A stretch of 43,696 nucleotides of DNA from an uncultured Verrucomicrobia subdivision 3 bacterium (GCA_903921455.1 CAIXPZ010000182.1:1-43696); one strand, 5' to 3'. Counted from the first letter of the stretch, positions 35,126 through 42,729 are shown. Made by a program: numbers and translations. Notes: generated by a model from the sequence alone, not told the origin.

Positions 35126-36271
35126 ATGCAACTGAACAACGAAGAGATACGTCGCTACTCCCGGCATTTGATTTTGCCGGAAGTCGGCTTGGCTGGGCAA
35201 AAGAAGATCAAAGCCACCAGCGTCCTGTGCATTGGCGCGGGCGGGTTGGGCTCGCCCATCGCCATGTATCTCGCCGCTGCCGGTATCGGCAAGATCGGCA
35301 TTGTGGATTTCGACACCGTGGATTACTCCAATCTCCAACGCCAGATTCTCCACACCGACGCGGACGTGGGCCGTTCCAAAGCTGAGTCGGCCAAGGAAAC
35401 CATCCACGGCATCAATCCGAACGTCGAGGTGGTCATCCACAACACCCGCATCTCGTCCGAAAATGCGCTCGATCTCATCCGCCCCTACGACATCGTCGTG
35501 GACGGCACGGATAATTTCCCGACGCGCTACCTGACGAACGACGCCTGCGTGTTGCTCAAGAAGCCGAATGTTTACGGCTCGATTTTCCGTTTTGAAGGTC
35601 AGGCCAGCGTGTTCGCGCCGCATCTGGGTGGACCGTGCTATCGCTGCCTGTATCCGGAACCGCCGCCGCCGGGAATGGTTCCGAGCTGTGCGGAAGGTGG
35701 CGTGCTGGGCGTGCTGCCCGGCATCATCGGCTGCATCCAGACCACGGAAATTCTCAAGCTCGCACTCGGCAAAGGCACGCCGCTTATTGGCCGCCTCGTA
35801 CTATTCAACGCGCTCGACATGAAGTTCCGCGAATTGAAATTGCGCCGCGATCCCGCGTGTCCGATCTGCGGCGATCATCCGACGATCAAGGAATTGATTG
35901 ATTACGAAACGTTCTGCGGCATCGTGCCGGAGCCGGAAAACACTGGCAACCCCGACGAAGTCACCGTGCAGGACATGAAGAAGGCGCTCGATAATCCGAG
36001 CCTCAATATCAAGGTCATTGACGTGCGCGAGCCGGACGAATACGAGATTGCCAAGGTGGCGGGTGTGCCGTTGCTGCCGCTGAGTCAGCTCAATGAGCGC
36101 TTCACGGAACTCGATCCAAACCAGCAATACTATCTGCACTGCAAAGCCGGCGTGCGCTCATTGAAGGCGTTGAACTTCCTGCGCCAGCAGGGGTTCAAAT
36201 ATGTCAAGAGCGTCAAGGGCGGCATCTCCGCTTGGTCGGACGAGATTGACCGCAACGTGCCGCGCTACTAA
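35126..36271 (+). CDS. ThiF/MoeB-type adenylyltransferase with C-terminal rhodanese domain
   Basis: A 381-aa E1-like enzyme that adenylates the C-terminal Gly-Gly of a ubiquitin-like sulfur carrier and supplies sulfur. The nucleotide loop GAGGLG is at 37-42, SNLQRQILH carries the conserved Arg, and zinc-binding pairs CYRC and CPIC are present. The C-terminal rhodanese domain (from about 285) has DVREPDEYEIAKVAG and the persulfide Cys339 in YLHCKAGVRS. The layout matches MoeZ/MOCS3-type fusions. The ATG at 35126 begins the family N-terminus. Because a ThiS-like carrier follows 16 bp later, thiazole/thiamine synthesis is the likeliest role; molybdopterin or thiouridine synthesis are alternatives. 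Confidence 0.92.
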   Translation: MQLNNEEIRRYSRHLILPEVGLAGQKKIKATSVLCIGAGGLGSPIAMYLAAAGIGKIGIVDFDTVDYSNLQRQILHTDADVGRSKAESAKETIHGINPNVEVVIHNTRISSENALDLIRPYDIVVDGTDNFPTRYLTNDACVLLKKPNVYGSIFRFEGQASVFAPHLGGPCYRCLYPEPPPPGMVPSCAEGGVLGVLPGIIGCIQTTEILKLALGKGTPLIGRLVLFNALDMKFRELKLRRDPACPICGDHPTIKELIDYETFCGIVPEPENTGNPDEVTVQDMKKALDNPSLNIKVIDVREPDEYEIAKVAGVPLLPLSQLNERFTELDPNQQYYLHCKAGVRSLKALNFLRQQGFKYVKSVKGGISAWSDEIDRNVPRY

Positions 36272-36287
36272 ACACGGCAACCGCAAC

Positions 36288-36491
36288 ATGGACTCGGTCA
36301 TCGCCAACGGAAAACCAGTGGTGGCGCAATTGCCATGCACGCTGAAATCATTTCTGGTGGCGCAAAATCTATTGCCGCGCAGCGTGGTGGTGGAGCACAA
36401 CGGCGAGGCCGTGGCCCCTTCGGAATTTGCCCAACGTCAGCTCCAGGCCGGTGACCGGCTGGAGATCGTGAAAATTGTTGCGGGCGGGTGA
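36288..36491 (+). CDS. thiS: Sulfur carrier protein ThiS
   Basis: A 67-aa ubiquitin-like protein ending in the functional Gly-Gly tail (EIVKIVAGG). The N-terminus (VIANGKPVVAQLPCTLKSFL) and SVVVEHNGEAVAPSEF match ThiS. It accepts sulfur as a C-terminal thiocarboxylate for thiazole synthesis. The ATG at 36288 was chosen; longer in-frame versions overlap the upstream gene. The adjacent ThiF-rhodanese protein is its probable activating enzyme. ThiG is not in the window. Confidence 0.9.
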   Translation: MDSVIANGKPVVAQLPCTLKSFLVAQNLLPRSVVVEHNGEAVAPSEFAQRQLQAGDRLEIVKIVAGG

Positions 36492-36513
36492 GTTTGGGGC
36501 GCAGGTGGCAGGC

Positions 36514-36543
36514 TTGCTAAGACACCGTTTTTTTCGCCATAAT
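36514..36543 (+). promoter_or_regulatory. Putative mscS promoter
   Basis: TTGCTA (36514-36519), 18 bp including a T-tract, and CATAAT (36538-36543, 5/6) end 8 bp before the ATG. A leaderless or nearly leaderless mRNA is predicted. Confidence 0.45.
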
Positions 36544-36551
36544 TTTCCGAT

Positions 36552-37850
36552 ATGAAATGGAGATTTGCATGGTTGTATCGTTTCGGTCTCGCGGTGTTGT
36601 TGATCGCGGCGTTCTGGTCGGTGTGGGCGAGCGCGCAGACGAACCAGATCGCGAATGCGAGCGCCAGCCCGGTGATTGCCACCAATGCCTCTGCCGCCAT
36701 TGTGGCAGCGGACAAGGGTGAAAATGGCCTCGTCAAGAAGCTGGCTTCCCCGGACTGGATCAAGCAACTTGCCGAAGACTGGCCGGCGCTCCATTTGCAG
36801 TATGAATTTTGGGGCAACGAGCTGTGGAAATACATCTTCTCGCTGATCTACATCTTTCTGGCGTTCTATGTCTCCAAGTTTCTCGATTACCTGACGCGGG
36901 TGTGGCTGAAGCACTGGACGAAGCGGACGGAGACCAAACTGGACGATCTGTTGCTGGAGTTGCTGAACGGACCGGTGAAAGTCATCGCCTTTGTGATTTT
37001 TTTGCGCATCGGGCTGGACGTGTTCCAATGGCCGGAAGCCGTGCAAAAGATTTTGACCAAGGGCTTCACGGTCATCGTTGCCATCACGATCACCTACGCG
37101 TCGCTCAAGCTGGTGGATCTGCTGATGAATTACTGGCACATGCGCGCGAGCGCGGATAGTGACCAAGCCTTCCGCGAGCAGGTTTTCCCGATCATCCGGA
37201 AGGCGTTCAAAGCGTTTGTCGTGGTGGTGGCCACGCTGGTGACGCTTTCCAACGTCGGTGTGGACATCACGGCGGCGATCGCCTCGCTGTCCATTGGCGG
37301 CCTGGCGGTCGGCCTCGCGGCCCAGGACACGCTGGCGAACCTGTTCGGCGCGGTGGCGATCTTTTTGGACAAGCCGTTTCACATCGGCGACCGCATCAAA
37401 GTCGAGAGCGTGGATGGCATGGTGGAAACCATCGGCCTCCGCAGTACGCGCATCCGCGGCATGGATGGACATCTCGTCGCGATTCCGAACAAACTGATGG
37501 GCAACGCCATCATCACCAACATCACGCGCCGGCCGACGATCAAGACCGAGATGAACATCGGCCTGACCTACGACACGCCGGCGGAGAAGGTGAAGCGCGC
37601 CACGACGCTGCTGGAGGAGATTTTTCGCGCTAATCCGAAGACGGCGGATTTGATCATCAGCTTCAACAAATTTGCGGATTCCGCCTTGAACATTTTTGTG
37701 GTTCACGTCTGGAGCGGCACGGATGGGAAAGAGCATTTTGCCGCGATGCAGGAGTTGAACTTGAGGATCAAGGAGCGTTTCGATGCGGAGAAGATTGAGT
37801 TCGCGTTCCCAACCCAGACGGTTTACCTCAAGACCGAGGCGGGAAAATGA
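36552..37850 (+). CDS. MscS family mechanosensitive channel with signal peptide
   Basis: A 432-aa inner-membrane channel. A signal peptide (about 1-29, ending WASAQ) is followed by a short periplasmic segment and four TM helices. The pore-lining helix has the Gly/Ala pattern ASLSIGGLAVGLAAQDTLAN, then FGAVAIFLDKPFHIGDRI, the MscS beta domain (VDGMVETIGLRSTRIRGMDG) and the C-terminal alpha/beta vestibule. Such channels open on hypo-osmotic shock. It has its own promoter-like sequence. The LAB_N gene follows after 36 bp. Confidence 0.93.
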   Translation: MKWRFAWLYRFGLAVLLIAAFWSVWASAQTNQIANASASPVIATNASAAIVAADKGENGLVKKLASPDWIKQLAEDWPALHLQYEFWGNELWKYIFSLIYIFLAFYVSKFLDYLTRVWLKHWTKRTETKLDDLLLELLNGPVKVIAFVIFLRIGLDVFQWPEAVQKILTKGFTVIVAITITYASLKLVDLLMNYWHMRASADSDQAFREQVFPIIRKAFKAFVVVVATLVTLSNVGVDITAAIASLSIGGLAVGLAAQDTLANLFGAVAIFLDKPFHIGDRIKVESVDGMVETIGLRSTRIRGMDGHLVAIPNKLMGNAIITNITRRPTIKTEMNIGLTYDTPAEKVKRATTLLEEIFRANPKTADLIISFNKFADSALNIFVVHVWSGTDGKEHFAAMQELNLRIKERFDAEKIEFAFPTQTVYLKTEAGK

Positions 37851-37851
37851 T

Positions 37852-37880
37852 TTGTCAGCGCATGACAACTGCGGCTTAAT
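37852..37880 (+). promoter_or_regulatory. Putative promoter of the LAB_N gene
   Basis: TTGTCA (37852-37857, 5/6), a 17-bp spacer and CTTAAT (37875-37880) lie 6 bp before the ATG, so the first transcribed base should be at or next to the start codon. Confidence 0.5.
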
Positions 37881-37886
37881 TCAACA

Positions 37887-38294
37887 ATGGATTCCATCAT
37901 CCATTTCATCTGGCACGACTTGATCTGGCACAACGACAAATTTCTGGGCGTCGCCTGGAGCGTCTGGAAGGTCGTGGGCTGGCTGGGCAACGCGGTTTTC
38001 TTCTCGCGTTTTTTTGTGCAGTGGTATGCCACGGAAAAAAAGAAGCAAGTCGTGATTCCGCAGGCCTTCTGGTGGTTGAGCCTCATCGGCTCGGTCACGC
38101 TGCTGTGCTACGGCCTGTTTTACCTCCACGACTCCGTGGTCATCTTCGCCTACGCCTTCACCTGGATTCCCTACATCCGCAGCCTGATGATTCATCGCCA
38201 GCACAAGGCGGCGCGCATCACCTGCGCCGGCTGCGGACAAAAAAATCCGCCGCAGTCGAACTACTGTCCGAACTGCGGCGTGAAAGTCTCGTAG
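37887..38294 (+). CDS. LAB_N domain membrane protein fused to a zinc ribbon
   Basis: A 135-aa protein. The first 100 residues match the small membrane domain found at the N-terminus of some lipid-A-disaccharide synthases and as stand-alone proteins (LAB_N): FFSRFFVQWYATEKKKQVVI, PQAFWWLSLIGS and YAFTWIPYIRSL, with about three TM helices. The C-terminal 30 residues form a zinc ribbon with two CxxC pairs (CAGC, CPNC). The fusion is unusual. Function unknown; a role near lipid A or polyprenol glycolipids is inferred from the domain only. Confidence 0.8.
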   Translation: MDSIIHFIWHDLIWHNDKFLGVAWSVWKVVGWLGNAVFFSRFFVQWYATEKKKQVVIPQAFWWLSLIGSVTLLCYGLFYLHDSVVIFAYAFTWIPYIRSLMIHRQHKAARITCAGCGQKNPPQSNYCPNCGVKVS

Positions 38295-38298
38295 CCGT

Positions 38299-38628
38299 TT
38301 ACTTCTTCGGCACGGCGGGGGCGACCGGCGCGGCCACCGGCGCCGCGATGCCGTATTTGATCAAAACCGGCTTGAAATCCGGATGGGTCTGGCCGTAGGC
38401 CACCAGTTGATTCACGAATTCAACCATCAGTTTCTGGTTCTGGTTGAACGCGCCGATGATCTGCTGCGCTTGCGGCCGGATGGCGTCAATGTCCTTGCCC
38501 GTGATGCTCGCCTGGCGATAGAGATAAACCGTCACGGTGCCGCTCACCACGATCAGCGCGACCAGCAGCGTGAACACCTGGCGTTTCAGCGCGGAAATTT
38601 CGGGATTGGTTTCGGTATCGAGGCTCAT
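38299..38628 (-). CDS. Small single-TM protein, 109 aa
   Basis: One predicted TM helix (VFTLLVALIVVSGTVTVYLY, about 18-37), then an extracytoplasmic helical region (DIDAIRPQAQQIIGAFNQNQ onward) and an Ala/Pro/Val tail (APVAAPVAPAVPKK). There is no recognised domain. It starts 1 bp after the stop of the 85-aa membrane protein, and both seem to form a pair. Its 3' end faces the LAB_N gene, 4 bp apart. Confidence 0.65.
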   Translation of the reverse strand: MSLDTETNPEISALKRQVFTLLVALIVVSGTVTVYLYRQASITGKDIDAIRPQAQQIIGAFNQNQKLMVEFVNQLVAYGQTHPDFKPVLIKYGIAAPVAAPVAPAVPKK

Positions 38629-38629
38629 A

Positions 38630-38887
38630 TTACTTGGTGGCGTTTTTGGGTTGAACGGTCGCGAGGATGCGGGTCAGCTCCGGGTTTTTGGCCGCGATGT
38701 TGTAGGCGGCGGCGTCGTTCGCCAAGCCCTGGGCGCGCATGAGAGCGGAGTTGGCCAGCGTCGCATTGGTGGTCAACATCCGAAACTCGCGGGTGCGCGT
38801 GATGCTCAGGAGGGCGAAAACCACCCCGAGAATCACCAGCGCGGCGAGAATAAAATTCAGGACGGTTGTGGTCGTGTCGGATTTCAT
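38630..38887 (-). CDS. Small single-TM protein, 85 aa
   Basis: An N-terminal TM helix (LNFILAALVILGVVFALLSI, about 10-29) is followed by a helical periplasmic part with LTTNATLANSALMRAQGLAN and a Lys-ending tail. It resembles its downstream partner in layout (short cytoplasmic end, one TM, about 50-60 aa outside) though not clearly in sequence. A TAGATT box lies 10 bp before the ATG. No family recognised. Confidence 0.6.
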   Translation of the reverse strand: MKSDTTTTVLNFILAALVILGVVFALLSITRTREFRMLTTNATLANSALMRAQGLANDAAAYNIAAKNPELTRILATVQPKNATK

Positions 38888-38906
38888 AAGCAGGCAAAAT
38901 CTAGCG

Positions 38907-38933
38907 AATCAAAATGGAAAGTCCACTTTGATT
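38907..38933 (-). terminator. Imperfect hairpin after the kinase-like gene
   Basis: AATCAAAATGG (38907-38917) and CCACTTTGATT (38923-38933) pair over 11 bp with one mismatch around a 5-nt loop. It lies 17 bp after the stop of the minus-strand sensor gene and just before the 85-aa gene. No strong T-run, so termination is uncertain. Confidence 0.35.
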
Positions 38934-38949
38934 TTATTGCACTCGGGGA

Positions 38950-40983
38950 TCAACTGGTCGGCGGCAGGCCGATGGGCAGGGACACTTTCACGACGCCGGT
39001 CTTGGAGGGGACGATTTCCAGCTTGCCGTGGTGCGTCTCGATGATCCGCTGGCTCACGGTCAGGCCCAGGCCCAGGCCCACATGGCGCGTGGAGAAAAAC
39101 GGCGCGGGCACTTTGCGGGCTGTCTCCGCGCTGAAGCCGCCGCCGTTGTCCGCCACTTCGATGGTCAGCGAGCGTTCGCCGTTGGCGCCGGTAGTGGAGA
39201 GCGACACCTCAATCCGGGCGTGGTCGGGATTAGACTGCAGCGCGTTCAGCATGATCTCCGCCAGCGCGTGTTTCAACGCCGCGCGGTCGCCGACCACGGT
39301 GAGCGGTTTGCCAGCCTGATCGAAGCGCAACTGGGCGCCCGTACCGGGCTGGTGCCGGGTCGCTTCCTGATAGGCGTCTTCCACCAGCTTGTTGACGGCA
39401 AAAGTCTCCTGCTCGAACTGGCCTTCGCGGGCGAGGAACCGCATTTGATTATTCAACCGCGTGATGCGCTTGACGCTCTCGTCGAGCGCCTGGTCTAGCG
39501 ACTTGCGGAAATCCGGGTCATCAAAGCTTTCCTTGAGCAACTGATGATGCGTGGACAGCGGGACGATGGCATTGCCGATCTCGTTCACGAGCCGGTAGGA
39601 CATGGACTTGATCAGGCGCAGGCTGGAGGCTTCGACTTCGAGCCGGTTCAACTGTTCGCTCTCGGTCAAATCCTCGGCGGTGAGCAGCGCAGAGACGGGC
39701 ACGGAGGAATTGCCGTGTTGAAAGGCCAGCACGCTGATCTTGTAAACGGTGCCGGGCGCATGTTCCGGCTCGTAGCGGAACGGCTCCAGCGCCGCGCCGG
39801 TCTTGAGCACCTGATAGATCTTCGTGCCGAGCGCCGGCGGCAGGTCGCTGAATTCCAGCTGGCCGCTGCGGTCGTTCTTCCGGCCGAAATGCCGCCGCGC
39901 CGCCTTGTTCGCGTGCAGGATCTTCAGGTCGCGCCCGACCACGATGCACGCGTTGTTCAATTCCCGCAGCACGTCGGTCATCATCTCGTGGTTGCCGACC
40001 AGCTGGTCGTGCAGCCAGATGTTGCGGAGCGCCAGGCCGACCTGTTCGAGCAGATGAAACACCAGCTCCAGCTCCACGTTCACCAGCGGCTCGCCGGTGA
40101 CGCGCCCGTCGAATGTCGCCACGCCGATGATCGTGTCCCGGCTGGTGATGGGCACGGCCACCTGCGCGCCCAGCAGTTCAAATTCCTTTTGCGCCTCGCT
40201 GTCCGCGCGGACCTCGTCGCTGTCCCGGCGGAGAATGCGGCCCAGCCGCGAGATCTGCGCGCCGATGCCCGAGTCCAGCGACAATTCAAAATGTTCCAGC
40301 AGCCCGTTCGACAACCCGATGGCCGCCGCCGACCGGAGCCGCCGGCTGTCTTCGGGCGTCAACCCCTCGGTGAGCGGCGAGCAGGGCCGGTTCAGGAAAA
40401 TGGCCGCGCGGTTCACGCTCAGGATGTCGCGGAGAAACTGGAGAAACTGCTTGAGCATCGCCTCGGCATCCAGCGAATGCGTGAGGATCGGCGAAAAATC
40501 CCGCAGCACATCCAGCGTCTGGGCGGCGTTGACGAACCGCCCGCCCGCCTGCGGGTCCGCTTCCGTGCGCGCAAAGACGGCGGTGTTGCCGCTGGGCACG
40601 GAGATGCCCGGCCGCGGCGCGGGCGCCGCGTGCCAGAGTTTTTCCAGCACGGAATTCAGCAGCCGCGGCCGCACCGGCTTGGCGAGGACGTGGCTGACGC
40701 CGTGCAAAAATGCCTCCTCCTCCCAGTCCGCCTGCGCGAGTTCGGTGTAGGCGATGATGGGGGTTTTCTTGTCGCGCCGGCGCAATTGCTCCAGCGTCCA
40801 GATGCTTTCGACGCCCGTGAGATTCGCGTCGAGGATGATGGCGCTGGCAAGGCCGTGGATGACGAGCGGTTCCGCCTCCGGCACGTTGAGACGGTGGACG
40901 ATGCGGAATTCCTCCTGGCTCAGGGCCGCGCGGATCGCTCCGGCAAAATCGGGATGGGGGGACAAAACCAGAATCGTCTTCAT
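38950..40983 (-). CDS. Receiver-GAF-PAS-HATPase sensor lacking the H-box histidine
   Basis: A 677-aa cytoplasmic signalling protein. A receiver-like domain (1-110) keeps D52 and K102 but has SPHPD where the usual acidic pair lies. A GAF domain (about 150-320) and a PAS domain (about 335-440, LRELNNACIVVGRDLKILHA) follow. The kinase-like core has VNEIGNAIVPL, where family members have a His before E: here Asn467. The ATPase part is intact: N-box EIMLNALQSN, G1 VADNGGGFS, G2 GLGLGLTVS. It may be a pseudokinase, an ATP-dependent scaffold or a phosphatase. Two small membrane proteins follow on the same strand. Confidence 0.85.
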   Translation of the reverse strand: MKTILVLSPHPDFAGAIRAALSQEEFRIVHRLNVPEAEPLVIHGLASAIILDANLTGVESIWTLEQLRRRDKKTPIIAYTELAQADWEEEAFLHGVSHVLAKPVRPRLLNSVLEKLWHAAPAPRPGISVPSGNTAVFARTEADPQAGGRFVNAAQTLDVLRDFSPILTHSLDAEAMLKQFLQFLRDILSVNRAAIFLNRPCSPLTEGLTPEDSRRLRSAAAIGLSNGLLEHFELSLDSGIGAQISRLGRILRRDSDEVRADSEAQKEFELLGAQVAVPITSRDTIIGVATFDGRVTGEPLVNVELELVFHLLEQVGLALRNIWLHDQLVGNHEMMTDVLRELNNACIVVGRDLKILHANKAARRHFGRKNDRSGQLEFSDLPPALGTKIYQVLKTGAALEPFRYEPEHAPGTVYKISVLAFQHGNSSVPVSALLTAEDLTESEQLNRLEVEASSLRLIKSMSYRLVNEIGNAIVPLSTHHQLLKESFDDPDFRKSLDQALDESVKRITRLNNQMRFLAREGQFEQETFAVNKLVEDAYQEATRHQPGTGAQLRFDQAGKPLTVVGDRAALKHALAEIMLNALQSNPDHARIEVSLSTTGANGERSLTIEVADNGGGFSAETARKVPAPFFSTRHVGLGLGLTVSQRIIETHHGKLEIVPSKTGVVKVSLPIGLPPTS

Positions 40984-41278
40984 CGCGTGCGGAAGGGAAG
41001 CGGCTTATGAACGTTGCTGGTCACGCAAGTTATGTTTCAAAGAAATCGCCGAAAGGTCAATGGAATCTTGGGGACGGTGTTATCACTTTTGAGCCGCGCC
41101 CGATCTTTGCGGACGCGTCTGTGCCGCCGGTCGCCCGCTCCACCGGGTTATGGAACGGCACACTCATCGGCGCCACCCCATCCAAGCGCGGCGCGGCGAT
41201 GGCCACTTGCGGCCGCACCGCCGCCAGGTGGCGCTGCCCTGCCTCGGCGAATGAAGGGCGGGGGCGACTTGCCCGGCC
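40984..41278. other. Gene-free stretch with one repeat-like phrase
   Basis: About 295 bp without a convincing gene; the overlapping short frames here have no protein-like features. At about 41058-41090 the plus strand reads TCAATGGAATCTTGGGGACG followed by GTGTTATCACTTTTGAG. This resembles a phrase I associate with sequences near RAYT/IS200-type transposases in other genomes. That association is from memory and unverified. Confidence 0.35.
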
Positions 41279-41542
41279 TCAGCCCCGCTTCATCCGCAGC
41301 ACCAACAATTGATAATTCGCCAGCAAGGCTTCCATTTCCGCCTTTGTCGGCGGGTCGCTGAGGGTCAGGACCAAATCCGGCACGGCGTCCACATTGCCGG
41401 CGGTCTGCGAGCCGATGGTCTCATCCAAATCATGTTGTGTGACTCTGGCGTTGACCAGGTCGGCGAGCCCGTTGAACTGGTCGCGGAACGGCGCGGCATT
41501 CAACGGCTGGTTGTCCGGCGGAAAATCAGGATCGTAGGACAT
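41279..41542 (-). CDS. Small hypothetical protein, 87 aa (MSYDPxFP type)
   Basis: An 87-aa protein starting MSYDPDFPPDNQPLNAAPFR, with a helical, acidic body (FRDQFNGLADLVNARVTQHD) and a final helix ALLANYQLLVLRMKRG. I associate MSYDPxFP starts with short Verrucomicrobia hypotheticals, without known function. The start codon is 6 bp downstream of the 7-bp inverted-repeat element. It is the second gene of a pair with the 203-aa protein. Confidence 0.65.
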   Translation of the reverse strand: MSYDPDFPPDNQPLNAAPFRDQFNGLADLVNARVTQHDLDETIGSQTAGNVDAVPDLVLTLSDPPTKAEMEALLANYQLLVLRMKRG

Positions 41543-41548
41543 AAAATT

Positions 41549-41623
41549 AGTGATGAGTTATGAGTGACCAGTGATGAGCGCAAAAGGTCTTGGCTGACCA
41601 CTCGCCACTCATCACTCGTCACT
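41549..41623. repeat. 7-bp-period inverted repeat (AGTGATG type)
   Basis: The left arm (41549-41573) is AGTGATG, AGTTATG, AGTGACC, AGTG. The right arm (41599-41623) is the inverted CACTCGC, CACTCAT, CACTCGT, CACT. The arms pair at 21 of 25 positions around a 25-nt centre. It fills the gap between the 203-aa and 87-aa genes and has the same architecture as the cinA element with a different 7-mer. Confidence 0.8.
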
Positions 41624-41629
41624 TCCGGT

Positions 41630-42241
41630 TCAGCCGGCGAAGTTCACGTAGATCGAATCGCTGTCATGGCCGATCTCCACGTCATTGATCACGCCGCGCG
41701 CCATGTATTCGCGCCGCTCCGGCACGCCGGGCTGCGCCAGCGGCGTGGTGTCGATGAACGGCGAATGCAGGCACATGCCCGTCTTGTGCCAGTTGGCCGT
41801 GGCGCTGAGGCGCTGATAAATATTCACGCCCTCCACGCCCTTCTTGGTGAATTCCAGCCGCACGCCGTCCGGCACCAGCTTGGCCTTGAGCGTGGTTTGA
41901 TAATTGGTGGGGTCGAAGTTCGTGGCGCTGCCGCTCAATTCCAGCACCCCCTCGCTGCCGGACGCCGCCCAGCCCGGCAGCGTCTTCCAATTGCGCACCT
42001 TGGCCCGCACCTGCGTGAGCCCCGGCGCTTCCGCGTTGTGTTCCAGCAGCCGCGCCGTGTCGGTGGCATCCTTCGCCGCATCCGAGGCGTCCATTTTGGC
42101 GATGATGCCGTCCACCACGCCCTTGATGGCCGTGGCATCGCCGGCCGGCGCGCCGAACTTCACCGCTTCGGCCACCACGTTGGTGCTCATGTTTTTATAC
42201 CAGCGATAGCGCGCGTCGCGTTTATTGGGAACGTAGTCCAT
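41630..42241 (-). CDS. Hypothetical protein, 203 aa (MDYVP type)
   Basis: The protein starts MDYVPNKRDARYRWYKNMST, with a helical N-terminal half (DATAIKGVVDGIIAKMDASD) and a beta-rich C-terminal half (DGVRLEFTKKGVEGVNIYQR, TGMCLHSPFIDTTPL) that looks like an immunoglobulin-type or fibronectin-like fold. I associate MDYIP-type starts with Verrucomicrobia/Planctomycetes hypotheticals. The ATG at 42241 has a good AAAGGA site 6 bp upstream, one of the few clear ribosome-binding sites in the window. A longer frame to 42367 was rejected. No signal peptide. Function unknown. Confidence 0.7.
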   Translation of the reverse strand: MDYVPNKRDARYRWYKNMSTNVVAEAVKFGAPAGDATAIKGVVDGIIAKMDASDAAKDATDTARLLEHNAEAPGLTQVRAKVRNWKTLPGWAASGSEGVLELSGSATNFDPTNYQTTLKAKLVPDGVRLEFTKKGVEGVNIYQRLSATANWHKTGMCLHSPFIDTTPLAQPGVPERREYMARGVINDVEIGHDSDSIYVNFAG

Positions 42242-42456
42242 AGTTTTTCCTTTCTGCATGCGAACCGGAGACGGCGTCGCCGGCGGCGTCACCGGGGAGG
42301 GCTGCCCCATGAATAGACCTGCGTCCATCCGCCAGCCTGCATCCATCCGAATGACATCCACCGGCATACGTTCTCGGTTCTGGTTTGATGTTTAACTGCT
42401 CCTGCCAAAATTCTCGCAAACAAAGATTCGCTCAAACAATGTCGGGGCGCCGGCGC
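42242..42456. other. Leader region of the 203-aa gene
   Basis: About 215 bp between the 203-aa start and the 21-bp array. It contains CCATCCGCC/CCATCCGAA-like repeats near 42336-42360 but no convincing gene, RNA or promoter. Confidence 0.3.
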
Positions 42457-42729
42457 CAATCAACCCAGGCCGGCCGCCAACCCGCGGGTGCGGGCCGTCA
42501 GCCCCGGGGTTCCCGGCGCTGACCCCGGAGTTCGCGCCAGCCATCCCGGGATTCTCGGCGCCAGCCTGCGGGTTCGGGCGGTTGGACTGCGGGTTACTGG
42601 CGCTGGCCCGCGAAATGCCGCCGCCAGTCCTGGGAAGACTCCCGCCCGGCTGAGGATTCCAGCCGCCAGCCCCGGGGTTATAGCTGCCAACCCAGGGAAG
42701 GCGGCCGGGCCGCCCGGGGCCGATCCCGC
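42457..42729. repeat. 21-bp tandem array, about 13 units
   Basis: Units keep an exact 21-bp period with no indel, starting for example at 42478, 42499, 42520, 42541, 42562, 42583, 42604, 42625, 42646, 42667 and 42688. The approximate consensus is CAGCCCCGGGGTTNCNGGC plus GC. The CCCCGGGG/CCCGCGGG core of many units is palindromic. Because 21 is divisible by three, several frames stay open and give heptapeptide repeats such as TPGLAAG or NPGAGG-type units. A minus-strand ATG frame (42460-42780, MSIFMALALTIEKSG) spans it. Confidence 0.85.

Noticed and set aside
40984..41361. Plus-strand frames of about 100-115 aa between the sensor and the 87-aa gene
   Set aside because: Arg/Pro/Ala-rich composition typical of out-of-frame GC-rich DNA, partly overlapping the 87-aa gene.
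42457..42729. CRISPR array
   Set aside because: The 21-bp units are contiguous with no unique spacers, and no cas genes are present.
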